Shown here piece after piece: positions 1-8,133 of a stretch of DNA of 58,783 bases. Origin of the DNA: an uncultured Clostridia bacterium (GTDB taxonomy: Bacteria; Bacillota; Clostridia; Oscillospirales; Acutalibacteraceae); assembly GCA_944380875.1 (NCBI GenBank), contig CALWJA010000066.1:1-58783 (forward strand), given 5' to 3'. The translations under genes and the position numbers were made by a program. The number at the start of each line of letters is the position of its first letter. Position 1 is the stretch's first letter. The notes under the pieces were generated by a model. The model did not search any database. It was not told the DNA's origin and saw nothing but the letters and a program-made list of their open reading frames with translations.

Positions 1-24
1 AGCAGATTTGATACAATTTTGCCA

Positions 25-101
25 TGAGGACTCGTCTCCTTTCTGGGAGTACTTTGTGTTTGTGGTAAAACCATTGTACCAGAAGGCCTGACGGGTCCTC
101 A
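25..101 (+). ncRNA. Candidate structured RNA, copy A of a repeated hairpin
   Basis: A long imperfect hairpin. The outer stem pairs 25-36 with 90-101 (12 bp, one U-G). A second stem pairs 38-46 with 79-86 around one bulged base. The apex carries a TGGT/ACCA mini-hairpin at 63-73, and GTAC at 49-52 can pair with GTAC at 76-79. No strong T-run follows, so it is not a clear terminator. It resembles 4361-4436 in sequence and stem order. I do not recognise a known RNA class; the family assignment is open. Confidence 0.45.
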
Positions 102-147
102 ACTTTCATTTAACTTTACAGTCCGATATATATTAAAGGGAGGAAAT

Positions 148-1923
148 ATGATGAAACGCTGTAAAAAAACGGCTGTGGCTTTGTTTGCAGCCTTCTGCCT
201 TTCTCTTTTCAGCGGCTGCCTATATTTGCCGCCAGAGCCGCCCCAGGACTTTGATGCTTTTATAGAAAGCCTTCCCCAGGAACTGATTGAAGACAGCGAC
301 TATTCCCTTAACTTACTCTATGAAAATCCGGAGGCTGCGGGATTTTCTCAGGAAGTTCTCTATGAGCTTCCCTTTACCAGTATAGAGGAATATAAGGAAT
401 CTCTTTCTGAGGACGATCTTCTGGAACAGTTGGAATCCTTTTCTTATAATAGCCTTACAGAAAAGCAGAAGCTAACCTATGATATTCTCAAGGATTATCT
501 CACCCGAATGGATATTCCGGAAGAGCTGGTTCCTCTCGACAACAACTATTTGGGAAGCTTTACCGGTTTTCAGGCTGAACTTCCTCTGCTTCTCAATGAA
601 TACAAGATTCGCACGCAGCATGATCTGGATAGTTATTTTCATATGCTGGATACCAGCAAAGAAACCTTTAAAAACTATTACGAAAATGAGTTGGAACGCC
701 AAAAACTTGGGGTCGGTTTATCCAAGTCCAGTCTGGAAGGCGCTATCGAGCAGGCGGAAAATTTCTCTTCCGATGAGAACTGTTTTCTGATAGAGACCAC
801 AAACGCTAAGATAGACCAGGCAACCTTTTTGAATGAAGAAGAAAAGGCGGAAGCCAAGGAAAAAAACGCCCAATCCGTGAGCACGCTCCTTGAAGCCTAT
901 GCCCAGCTTGCTGAAGATCTTTCCACTATAGGAACCGACCGGGACGGCGGCCTGTGTACTCTGGAAAACGGTAAAGAATACTATGCCTATCTTCTTAAAG
1001 CAGATGCCAGCGTAGATATGACGCCGGAGGAGCTTTCTGAATATCTGCAAAAACAAAAGAATAAATACCTTCAGGAGTTTTTACAATATATCAGCGAGCA
1101 CCCAGAAATTCAGGACAGCCTTCTTAATTTTGACCGGAACAATGTTCAATACTGCGATTTTGAAACAGCAGAAGAAAACATGGATTATCTGCAGTCCATT
1201 ATTCCCGGAAGATTTCCTGAACTTCCCGATCTGCATTACCAAGTGATACAAGTGCCGGAATCCATGGCGGAAAATTTTTCGCCGGCCGCATATGTTTCTG
1301 CTCCCATAGATGCCGGAAGCGATGTAACCCAATCTATCTACCTGAACGGGGAATACAGCCAGAGTCTTTTCTCCACTATAGCCCATGAGGGATACCCCGG
1401 TCATATGTATCAGGATTCCTATTTTCGTTCTCTGGATTTGCCGGATATTCACAGCCTTGTAAACTATACCGGATATACAGAAGGCTGGGCTGTTTATGTA
1501 GAACAGCAGATTCTGGATGAAATTCCCGCTGGCAGCGACATGCCGCGGTTCCTGTGGTATAACGATATGATTATGAACATCTGTCTCTGCCAAGCAGACT
1601 TGGGAATTCATTATGAAGGATGGTCCAGAGAGAATCTTTTGACCTTCCTAAACCAGGAATTTTCGGGAATTTCACAAGAGTCTTCAGATGAAATATATGA
1701 TCTTATTGTGGAGAATCCGGTATACTACCAGCATTATTTCCTGGCTGGTATGCTTTTTATGGATCTGCGGGAAGAGACGGAAAATGCAATGGGCCGTAAC
1801 TTCGACGAAGTAGCCTATCACCAAGCCATTTTAAGCTGTGGTCCAGCGCCTCTTTCCTATGTGGAAAAACAGGTAGAGGCATATATGCAAAATGCGGAAA
1901 GCCGGGATAAAACTGCGGCTTGA
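148..1923 (+). CDS. DUF885 family lipoprotein, predicted zinc metallopeptidase
   Basis: This 591-residue protein starts at ATG 148 behind an AAAGGGAGG ribosome-binding site. The N-terminus is a lipoprotein signal: basic start, hydrophobic core, then the lipobox LFSGC with Cys24 as the lipidation site, so it should sit on the outer face of the membrane. Zinc-ligand motif HEGYPGH lies at 413-419, with a downstream acidic residue in TEGWAVYVEQ (Glu about 445), the arrangement of gluzincin-like peptidases. The fold and length fit the DUF885 family, whose substrates are mostly unknown. Peptide hydrolysis at the cell surface is an inference. It stands alone and ends before a large palindromic hairpin shared with the convergent GGDEF gene. 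Confidence 0.85.
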   Translation: MMKRCKKTAVALFAAFCLSLFSGCLYLPPEPPQDFDAFIESLPQELIEDSDYSLNLLYENPEAAGFSQEVLYELPFTSIEEYKESLSEDDLLEQLESFSYNSLTEKQKLTYDILKDYLTRMDIPEELVPLDNNYLGSFTGFQAELPLLLNEYKIRTQHDLDSYFHMLDTSKETFKNYYENELERQKLGVGLSKSSLEGAIEQAENFSSDENCFLIETTNAKIDQATFLNEEEKAEAKEKNAQSVSTLLEAYAQLAEDLSTIGTDRDGGLCTLENGKEYYAYLLKADASVDMTPEELSEYLQKQKNKYLQEFLQYISEHPEIQDSLLNFDRNNVQYCDFETAEENMDYLQSIIPGRFPELPDLHYQVIQVPESMAENFSPAAYVSAPIDAGSDVTQSIYLNGEYSQSLFSTIAHEGYPGHMYQDSYFRSLDLPDIHSLVNYTGYTEGWAVYVEQQILDEIPAGSDMPRFLWYNDMIMNICLCQADLGIHYEGWSRENLLTFLNQEFSGISQESSDEIYDLIVENPVYYQHYFLAGMLFMDLREETENAMGRNFDEVAYHQAILSCGPAPLSYVEKQVEAYMQNAESRDKTAA

Positions 1924-1974
1924 GCGTAATGGCAGATATTGCTCTATGCTACTATTTGTCCTTTATAAAATCAG

Positions 1975-2013
1975 GGCCTGCAAGACTATTTTCAGAAAAT
2001 AGTCTTGCAGGCC
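1975..2013. terminator. Convergent hairpin terminator, 18-bp perfect stem
   Basis: Positions 1975-1992 pair perfectly with 1996-2013 around a CAG loop, between two convergent genes. Neither side has a clean T-run directly after the stem, so strength is uncertain, but position and stability favour a bidirectional terminator. Confidence 0.65.
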
Positions 2014-2040
2014 TCCCATATAATACCTATCCTTCTAGTT

Positions 2041-3378
2041 TTATATTCTTTCATCACAGGCAGCGATTTCCGGAGCAACATCCTTTTTTACATCAGGAAG
2101 AGCATTTTTTCTATCTAAATTCCGAATAATCCCTGCAAAAAAGGCTGGCTGACCATCTGCGTCCCGAACCAGTCTCCCCCTGCAAAGGAGATGTACCCAC
2201 TCGCCCGAAGCGTTCCTGGCTCTATAAGCTACCGTATGCCGCTCAACTATGCCCGCTTTAATTTCCTGATAACTTTGCAAAAAGAGTTCCATATCATCCG
2301 GATGTATTTTTTCACTCCATACGGTGGCTACGTCCGCTACAACCTGCCCAGGCAAATCGAAATCCATCATCATTTTATAGGAATACATACATTCTTCGGA
2401 TTTTAGATTTTCCATAAAGAGATAATCGTCTATTGTTTCTGAAAGAGCTTTAAACAGGGAATCTTTGTCGTAAGAATAAAGCGAAAAATTCTCACCATGC
2501 TCTTTTTCCTGTTCCAGCCGCTTTCTCCCTAGCATTATGTGGTGGCTCCGCTTTCGCATATACATCTGTGAATCCGCAATAGAGAGAACATCCGAAACAC
2601 TCAGGCTTTCTCCCCCATAAATACAAGCTAAGCCATAACTGAAACTTACATCGTATGCCATTGAGCCGGCGATACGTCGCTCTTCCAATGTCTTTAGAAT
2701 TTTTTGCATCCAGGTTTCTGCCTGTGCCAAATCCTTATGCATAAAGCATACTATAAATTCATCACCGCTCAGACGGAATACAAAATCTGAATCCTCCAGT
2801 TCTTTTTGTATGTTCTGCGCTACAAATACAAGAAGCCGATCTCCCTCTATATGGCCGTATGTATCGTTGACCCATTTAAGGCCGTTTATATCATAAAGCG
2901 CAACCGTAAACTGATCATTCGCTTTCATCCCATTCAGAACCTCTTCCAGGTTCTTTTTTCCTGCATTCCGGTTCAATACCCCGGTAAGCTCATCTATAGA
3001 GGCCTCCATAGAAAGCTGCAGCCGATCTGTAATATCCACACAATTCTGAATATAATACGTATGCCCATTCCATGTTTCCAGCCTGTCATAATTCATATAG
3101 ATTTTACCAGTAACGGTATTTTTCTCTCTCCATACACAGGATTTTCCCTTTTGGGCTTTCTTCAGATCCTCGATTTTACAGAAAGGGCAGCGCCCTGTCA
3201 TCCCCCGCTGTAAAGTCTTCCAGCATGTTTTCCCTTCTGGATGTTCCATTTGAAAGGTCTGCTTCATATATCCGTTCATATATACAATAGTATCTGTCTC
3301 TGTATCCGTAATATAAATATTGGATTGAACACAGTCTAATATTTTTTTATAGAAATTCACATCAAAATCTTTCTCCAT
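2041..3378 (-). CDS. PAS-GGDEF-PAS protein, probable diguanylate cyclase
   Basis: This 445-residue soluble protein has three modules: an N-terminal PAS-like sensor (about 5-120) containing a CPFC pair, a GGDEF domain (about 128-285), and a C-terminal PAS_3-like domain (about 310-425). The active-site loop is SGDEF at 204-208, a common functional variant of GGDEF, so synthesis of cyclic di-GMP is likely. The inhibitory RxxD site is absent: the equivalent position reads EDSD. No EAL or HD-GYP domain and no membrane segment are visible. A PAS domain after the GGDEF domain is unusual. Start ATG 3378 is preceded by GGGAGGAAG. The signal sensed cannot be told from sequence; the two cysteines suggest redox or metal, as inference only. 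Confidence 0.85.
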   Translation of the reverse strand: MEKDFDVNFYKKILDCVQSNIYITDTETDTIVYMNGYMKQTFQMEHPEGKTCWKTLQRGMTGRCPFCKIEDLKKAQKGKSCVWREKNTVTGKIYMNYDRLETWNGHTYYIQNCVDITDRLQLSMEASIDELTGVLNRNAGKKNLEEVLNGMKANDQFTVALYDINGLKWVNDTYGHIEGDRLLVFVAQNIQKELEDSDFVFRLSGDEFIVCFMHKDLAQAETWMQKILKTLEERRIAGSMAYDVSFSYGLACIYGGESLSVSDVLSIADSQMYMRKRSHHIMLGRKRLEQEKEHGENFSLYSYDKDSLFKALSETIDDYLFMENLKSEECMYSYKMMMDFDLPGQVVADVATVWSEKIHPDDMELFLQSYQEIKAGIVERHTVAYRARNASGEWVHLLCRGRLVRDADGQPAFFAGIIRNLDRKNALPDVKKDVAPEIAACDERI

Positions 3379-3613
3379 CCATACTTCCTCCCGCCAAATC
3401 CGTTTTTATCAGTATACCACCTTTTTTCGAAAACAGATAGATGCTATATCATAAAAGCATTGAAAGAATTACAGATAAAAATTATTACAAGTTGCTATTC
3501 TTACACAAATTCCTGTTCTAACGGTTTCCTAGTATTGCATTTAAACCTAAAATACTTACGAATTTAAAAACTTGCAGAAAAACAGCATTGTCTATATTCA
3601 AATGGAGGTTCTT

Positions 3614-4159
3614 ATGCGTCTTATTCCTGTAACCAAACATACTCTGTCTTACATGCAGTCTCTTTATAAAGAGGCTTTTCCCAAAAAAGAAAGAAAACCT
3701 TTTTCTCTTTTGCTCAAAAAACAAAAGCAAGGTATAGCTGATCTGTTTCTTATTGAGGAAGAAAAAAACTCTCCCCTTGGACTTTTAATCACCATGCAAG
3801 ATCCAAGCAGTGATATTGTCCTTTTGGATTATTTGGCCATAACGCCAAATGGCCGTGGCAAAGGGACAGGCAGCCAGGCTCTTTCCCTTTTCCGCCGCAA
3901 ATATGAGGGGAAACGGCTTCTTTTGGAAATCGAAAAACCGGATCCCTCTGCCGCAAATTCGGAAGAACGTCTACGCCGGAAAAATTTCTACCTTCGCAAC
4001 CATTTTACAGAAACGGGCATTTGCGTGCAGGTTTATGGAGTAGAAATGGAACTCCTAACAAATGGATGTTCTCTCACATTTGAAGATTACGTCCTTCTTT
4101 ATAAAAATACAATGGGTAAATTACACACAGCATTTCTGCGCATTAAAAAAATAAGTTAG
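3614..4159 (+). CDS. GNAT-family N-acetyltransferase
   Basis: I place the start at ATG 3614, giving 181 residues, because a TGGAGGT site lies at 3603-3609; the frame is open further upstream but has no ribosome site there. The central part carries the acetyl-CoA binding signature of GNAT enzymes: a strand ending in LDYLAITP followed by NGRGKGTGSQAL (about residues 78-94), then a helix. The C-terminal part ending in KLHTAFLRIKK is family-specific. The substrate is unknown; small-molecule or protein amine acetylation are both possible. The gene stands alone, with a 383-bp non-coding region behind it. Confidence 0.82.
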   Translation: MRLIPVTKHTLSYMQSLYKEAFPKKERKPFSLLLKKQKQGIADLFLIEEEKNSPLGLLITMQDPSSDIVLLDYLAITPNGRGKGTGSQALSLFRRKYEGKRLLLEIEKPDPSAANSEERLRRKNFYLRNHFTETGICVQVYGVEMELLTNGCSLTFEDYVLLYKNTMGKLHTAFLRIKKIS

Positions 4160-4246
4160 GAAAATCCGAACTCTTTCAGATTTTGGGAACCAATACTTTT
4201 TCAAAGTTTTACCCATGCATTTAAAAGGCATCTATTCTTTCCCCGT

Positions 4247-4304
4247 CTGGGCTTCGTATTATGAAAGCATCTCCGGTATTCCGAAAAGAATACGTTTCTC
4301 CCAG
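4247..4304 (+). other. Possible branched RNA fold in an intergenic region
   Basis: The 4160-4542 gap has no gene. Inside it, CTGG at 4247-4250 can pair with CCAG at 4301-4304, enclosing two hairpins: GCTTC/GAAAGC (4251-4268) and a perfect six-bp stem GTATTC/GAATAC (4276-4293). The outer stem is short and chance pairing is possible. It may belong to the same transcript as the hairpin RNA at 4361-4436. Confidence 0.25.
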
Positions 4305-4360
4305 TAAAAAATAGAGTGAACAGTTAGACTGCTTACTTTAAAAAATCAGTTCTTTCACAT

Positions 4361-4440
4361 AGAGGATCCGTCTCCCTTTCAAAAGCACTGCAATTGGTAA
4401 AAAAACCATGTGCTGAAAAGGGTGCAGATCCTCTTTTTCT
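4361..4440 (+). ncRNA. Candidate structured RNA, copy B, ending in a terminator-like T-run
   Basis: The outer stem pairs 4361-4368 with 4427-4434 (8 bp). A second stem pairs 4374-4380 with 4415-4422 with a bulged A. A third pairs GCAC 4385-4388 with GTGC 4410-4413. The apex is TTGGT, an A-rich loop and ACCA (4394-4408). A T-run follows (TTTTTCTCTTT). Stem order and the 5' strand closely match 25-101. The element could simply terminate the GNAT transcript, but the shared architecture argues for something more specific. Confidence 0.5.
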
Positions 4441-4481
4441 CTTTACAGCTTTACAGACAAAATCCTTCCAATATTTTATTG

Positions 4482-4526
4482 TTGACAAATCTGTATTATC
4501 TGTATATACTGTTCATATACAGATAA
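4482..4526 (+). promoter_or_regulatory. Promoter of the GntR-ABC operon with a palindromic operator
   Basis: A near-perfect housekeeping promoter: TTGACA at 4482-4487, 17-bp spacer, TATACT at 4505-4510. A perfect inverted repeat with 12-bp arms (4496-4507 and 4515-4526, 7-bp spacer) covers the -10 box and the start point. This is where an autorepressor would bind, so the GntR protein encoded next is the obvious candidate. Confidence 0.85.
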
Positions 4527-4542
4527 GCCACGAGGTGATAAC

Positions 4543-4914
4543 GTGAATATCTACATAGATAATAAAAGCGGTACGCCAATCTACGACCAGATATATACAC
4601 AAATTAAAAACCAAATTATCAGCGGAGATTTAAAAGAAGATGAGCTTCTTCCTTCCATCCGTAATCTGGCAAAAGATCTGCGTATCAGTGTAATCACTAC
4701 CAAACGAGCCTATGATGAGCTGGAACGGGATGGTTTTATCTATACCCTTCCGGCAAAAGGATGCTTTGTAGCACCCAAAAACGTGGAGCTATTGCGGGAG
4801 GAAAACCTCAAAAAGATGGAAGAATTGATGCAGGAAATCGTGCGGCTTGCCGCCTCCTGCAATATATCAAAAGAAGAACTGATGGAAATATTCCGTATCA
4901 ATCTGGAGGAGTAA
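4543..4914 (+). CDS. GntR/YtrA-type transcriptional repressor
   Basis: This 123-residue protein starts with GTG 4543 behind GAGGTGA. Residues 1-75 form the GntR winged helix: PIYDQIYTQIKNQII, then the recognition region IRNLAKDLRISVITTKRAYDELERDGF. The C-terminal part is only a short helical tail, not a ligand-binding domain, which places it in the YtrA subfamily. Such repressors are usually encoded first in an operon with an ABC exporter and control it, often in response to cell-envelope antibiotics. That is the layout here: the ABC ATPase starts 3 bp downstream. The inverted repeat over its own promoter (4496-4526) fits autoregulation. The inducer is unknown. Confidence 0.9.
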   Translation: MNIYIDNKSGTPIYDQIYTQIKNQIISGDLKEDELLPSIRNLAKDLRISVITTKRAYDELERDGFIYTLPAKGCFVAPKNVELLREENLKKMEELMQEIVRLAASCNISKEELMEIFRINLEE

Positions 4915-4917
4915 TCT

Positions 4918-5760
4918 ATGAATGCATTGGAAATTAGAAACCTGACTAAAACTTATACGGGATTTCGGCTGGATCATCTGAATCTTACTTTGCCAAGTGG
5001 CTGCATTATGGGGCTTATCGGAGAAAACGGCGCCGGCAAAAGTACAACTATTAAGCTGATTCTTGATATGATTCATAAAGACGAAGGCTCTATCCAAATT
5101 ATGGGAAAAGACAACACAAAAAATATCCAGCTCTTGAAAGAAGATATCGGTGTAGTCCTGGATGATGTGGGCATACCGGAATGCCTTACGGCTAAGCAGG
5201 TGGGAAAAATCATGCAATATACCTTTCAGCGCTGGGATAGTAAACTATATAACAGCTATCTTCAAAAGTTGTCCCTTCCCACAGAAAAGCCATTTAAAGA
5301 GTTTTCCCGTGGTATGAAAATGAAATTGGGAATTGCCGTGGCATTATCCCATCATCCGAAGCTTTTGATTTTGGATGAGGCAACTTCCGGGCTCGATCCT
5401 GTAGTGAGAGATGAAGTAGTGGAAATGTTCAGTGAATTCACTCGGGACGAAAACCACTCCGTCTTGATTTCTTCCCATATAGTCAGCGATCTGGAAAAAC
5501 TTTGCGACTACATCGCTTTTCTGCATAAAGGAAAACTTTTGCTCTGTGAAGAAAAAGACCGTTTGCTTGAGCAGTATGGCCTTGTGCAGTGTTCGAAAGA
5601 ACAGCTTTTAAAACTGGCGCCTTCTGCCGTAAAAGGAAAAAAGATTTCTCCATATGGTGTTCAGGCGCTTGTGCTGCGAAAATATATTCCGGCAAACATG
5701 GTCATAAGCCCCATAAGCATTGAAGATCTTTTCATCTTTATGGTAAAGGAGAGTGTCTGA
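4918..5760 (+). CDS. ABC transporter ATP-binding protein
   Basis: This 280-residue cytoplasmic ATPase has Walker A GENGAGKST at 35-43, an ABC signature that reads FSRGMKMKL rather than LSGGxxQ (about 129), and Walker B LLILDEATSGLDP (about 149). The C-terminal 60 residues are the extra domain typical of exporters of the BcrA/YtrB type. Four bases separate it from the GntR gene and two from the permease gene, so the three are one operon. The pair probably exports a hydrophobic compound or protects the envelope against an antimicrobial; the substrate is not evident. The altered signature motif is common in this subfamily and need not mean inactivity. Confidence 0.92.
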   Translation: MNALEIRNLTKTYTGFRLDHLNLTLPSGCIMGLIGENGAGKSTTIKLILDMIHKDEGSIQIMGKDNTKNIQLLKEDIGVVLDDVGIPECLTAKQVGKIMQYTFQRWDSKLYNSYLQKLSLPTEKPFKEFSRGMKMKLGIAVALSHHPKLLILDEATSGLDPVVRDEVVEMFSEFTRDENHSVLISSHIVSDLEKLCDYIAFLHKGKLLLCEEKDRLLEQYGLVQCSKEQLLKLAPSAVKGKKISPYGVQALVLRKYIPANMVISPISIEDLFIFMVKESV

Positions 5761-5762
5761 GT

Positions 5763-6383
5763 ATGAAAGGCTTGCTATTAAAAGATTTTTATATGGCGGC
5801 AAAATACTGCAAAGCAGTCCTTCTGCTTGTTATTGTGTTTCTTGCTGCATCTTTTCTGGGAGAAGAAAATATATTTTTTGCAGTATATCCATCTATGATT
5901 GCTGGGATCATTCCCATGACCATTCTCTCCTATGAAGAACGGGATAAATGGATCCAATACAGCGCTGCCCTGCCTTACACAAAAGCGCAGGTAGTTTCCT
6001 CTAAGTATCTGCTGGGTCTGCTTTTTTGGGCAGCGGCATTTCTTGTTTCTATGGCAGCCACAGCCTTCCGTATGATAGGAAATAATAGCTTTTCTATGGA
6101 TACATTCCTGGTGATGGGCACAGCTCTCCTTATATTGGGCCTGATTGGCCCCACATTTCTGCTGCCGTTTGTTTTTAAATTCGGCGCAGAAAAAGGACGG
6201 ATCGCATTTTATGTTATGATTGGTTTTGTTTGCGCTGTGATAACTTTGCTGACAGGGCTGGGATTTCAGGCCATTTTGCCTTTTAGCAAACCAGTCTTGA
6301 TCGGCATATGCGGAATTGGCATCCTGCTATATATTCTTTCCTGGCAGCTCTCGATTCTATTTTTTAAAAAAAGAGAACTGTAA
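5763..6383 (+). CDS. ABC-2 type transporter permease
   Basis: This 206-residue membrane protein has about six hydrophobic segments, beginning with a short cytoplasmic MKGLLLKDFYMAAKY sequence characteristic of small ABC-2 permeases that pair with YtrB-like ATPases. It starts two bases after the ATPase stop and is the last gene of the GntR operon. A hairpin terminator follows at 6505-6542. It should form the membrane channel, probably as a dimer. No substrate can be assigned from sequence. The call as the partner subunit rests on hydrophobicity, size and gene order. Confidence 0.85.
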   Translation: MKGLLLKDFYMAAKYCKAVLLLVIVFLAASFLGEENIFFAVYPSMIAGIIPMTILSYEERDKWIQYSAALPYTKAQVVSSKYLLGLLFWAAAFLVSMAATAFRMIGNNSFSMDTFLVMGTALLILGLIGPTFLLPFVFKFGAEKGRIAFYVMIGFVCAVITLLTGLGFQAILPFSKPVLIGICGIGILLYILSWQLSILFFKKREL

Positions 6384-6504
6384 AGATCCATCAATTCGTA
6401 AATTTCCTCTACAAATGCCGAACAATCCATTAAAGGATCTAAAAACAGAAGCCTCGTTAAAATCTTAAAATATCTTGCTGGAGTGCACAGATAAACATAC
6501 ACAC

Positions 6505-6542
6505 AAGAAGGCCGGGTTCCTTTTATGGAACCCGGCCTTCTT
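6505..6542. terminator. Bidirectional terminator
   Basis: A 16-bp stem (AAGAAGGCCGGGTTCC against its complement) with a short TTTTA-type loop, flanked by A-rich and T-rich sequence, between the convergent permease and CoA-transferase genes. Confidence 0.85.
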
Positions 6543-6624
6543 CCTGTATTGGCAGGCAAAATGGAAACTATGAAAAATATTTCCGTACCGTATACAAAAA
6601 CGGTTGCCGCCTGCCATACCAATC

Positions 6625-7965
6625 TTATTTATTAGAGCGCCGCCAGATATGATTCTTTTCTGCTTCCCGAATGAGCTCTTCCCGGAATTGAGGATGGGCC
6701 ACGGAAATGATGGCCTCTGCTTTTTCCCAAGTGGAAAGCCCTTTCAGATTTACAATACCGTATTCTGTCACAAAATAATGGACATTCGCCCGGGTATCGG
6801 TCACGATGGAACCGGGATCCAAAACCGGAAGAATTCTGGACTTTAATTCCCCGGAACGGGTAGTGTAGGTGGAAGAACAGCAAATAAAGCTTTTTCCGCC
6901 CTTAGAGAGATACGCGCCCAGAACGAAATCCAGCTGGCCGCCTGCGCCGCTGATGGGCTTCGTGCCTGCAGATTCTGCATTTACCTGCCCATATAGATCC
7001 ACATTCACGGCATTGTTAATGGATATAAAATTATCAATAGAAGAAATTACCCGCACATCGTTGGTGTAATCCACAGGTGCACTCATCATTTCCGGATTGT
7101 TGTGGACATAATCATACAGTTTCTTTGTGCCCGCACCAAACGCAAAGGTCTGCCTGCCGGTATCAATATTCTTTTTGGAACCGTTGATTTTCCCCTCCTT
7201 CGCAATATCTACAAAAGCATCCACATACATTTCCGTATGCACACCCAGATCCTTCAGGTCGCTATCCGCAATCATGGAACCGACTGCGTTAGGCATGCCG
7301 CCGATGCCCAGCTGCAAGCATGCCCCGTTGGGGATCTTCTCCACGATCAGCTTTGCTACAGCCTGATCCACCTCTGTTGCAGGTCCGCCGGCGCCCAATT
7401 CTGCAATGGGAGGATTTTTTCCTTCTACGATCATATCTACTTTGGAAATGTTGACAGACTCGCCCCAGCCGCCCAGGCAGCGAGGCATATTTTCATTGAC
7501 TTCCACTATAACGACCTTAGCCCGTTCGCAAACAGCCTGCATATGGGAAGCATTGGGGCCAAAGTTGAAATTTCCCTCTTCGTCCATAGGTGCTACCTGG
7601 AACATGGCTACATCAATGGGGGCTATGTTCTCCCTATAATACCGCGGAAGTTCCGAATACCGGATAGGAGCATAATAGGCAAGGCCAGTGTTTACTTCCC
7701 TGCGTTCGATACCGGACATATGCCAGGAATTCCAGGTAAAATGTTTCGCGGCCTCCGGAACATCAAAAACAGCAGGCTTCCACATAAGGATGCCGCCTCT
7801 CAGCTTAACATCCTCCAATTCTCCCGCACGGGCGGCCAAAGCCTGATCCAGTTCCCGAGCTGTAGCGGTACACCAACCGTAATCAACCCAATCGCCGGAT
7901 TTAACGACCTTAACGGCTTCTTCCGCCGTGGTAAGCTTTTTCGCGTATTCTTCTGCAAAACCCAT
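6625..7965 (-). CDS. but: Butyryl-CoA:acetate CoA-transferase
   Basis: This 446-residue cytoplasmic enzyme would move CoA from butyryl-CoA to acetate, releasing butyrate and acetyl-CoA in the last step of butyrate fermentation. Family markers are [12 protein letters not shown] near the start, [14 protein letters not shown] (76-89), MFQVAPMD and FNFGP (about 121-137), the glycine loop [10 protein letters not shown] (220-229) and [17 protein letters not shown] carries the likely catalytic glutamate, Glu245. The length equals that of gut But enzymes. The related 4-hydroxybutyrate CoA-transferase is the main alternative. Start ATG 7965 follows AAAGGAGAG. It has its own strong promoter (8081-8109) and does not sit with crotonase-pathway genes in this window. 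Confidence 0.88.
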   Translation of the reverse strand: MGFAEEYAKKLTTAEEAVKVVKSGDWVDYGWCTATARELDQALAARAGELEDVKLRGGILMWKPAVFDVPEAAKHFTWNSWHMSGIERREVNTGLAYYAPIRYSELPRYYRENIAPIDVAMFQVAPMDEEGNFNFGPNASHMQAVCERAKVVIVEVNENMPRCLGGWGESVNISKVDMIVEGKNPPIAELGAGGPATEVDQAVAKLIVEKIPNGACLQLGIGGMPNAVGSMIADSDLKDLGVHTEMYVDAFVDIAKEGKINGSKKNIDTGRQTFAFGAGTKKLYDYVHNNPEMMSAPVDYTNDVRVISSIDNFISINNAVNVDLYGQVNAESAGTKPISGAGGQLDFVLGAYLSKGGKSFICCSSTYTTRSGELKSRILPVLDPGSIVTDTRANVHYFVTEYGIVNLKGLSTWEKAEAIISVAHPQFREELIREAEKNHIWRRSNK

Positions 7966-8080
7966 GAATTTTTCTCTCCTTTTCCGATTGTTGTATCCAT
8001 AAAACCGCCGGAAACGGCAACCGCCGCACTAGGTATCCATTCTTGATCTCACCGGCGCTATTACGCTTTGTTTCTTTTTT

Positions 8081-8109
8081 ATTATAGTATGCCCCCGAAA
8101 ACAGGTCAA
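8081..8109 (-). promoter_or_regulatory. Promoter of the CoA-transferase gene
   Basis: On the minus strand: TTGACC (8104-8109), 17-bp spacer, TATAAT (8081-8086). The leader of about 105 bases contains a GC-rich GCCG/CGGC hairpin near 8008-8025. The strength of the promoter fits a central fermentation enzyme. Confidence 0.8.
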
Positions 8110-8133
8110 TAGCTATGGGAAAATCCAAAGATT

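Noticed and set aside
7102-8046. 314-codon open frame on the plus strand opposite the CoA-transferase gene
   Set aside because: It lies wholly antisense to a well-conserved enzyme, and its sequence shows no family features.
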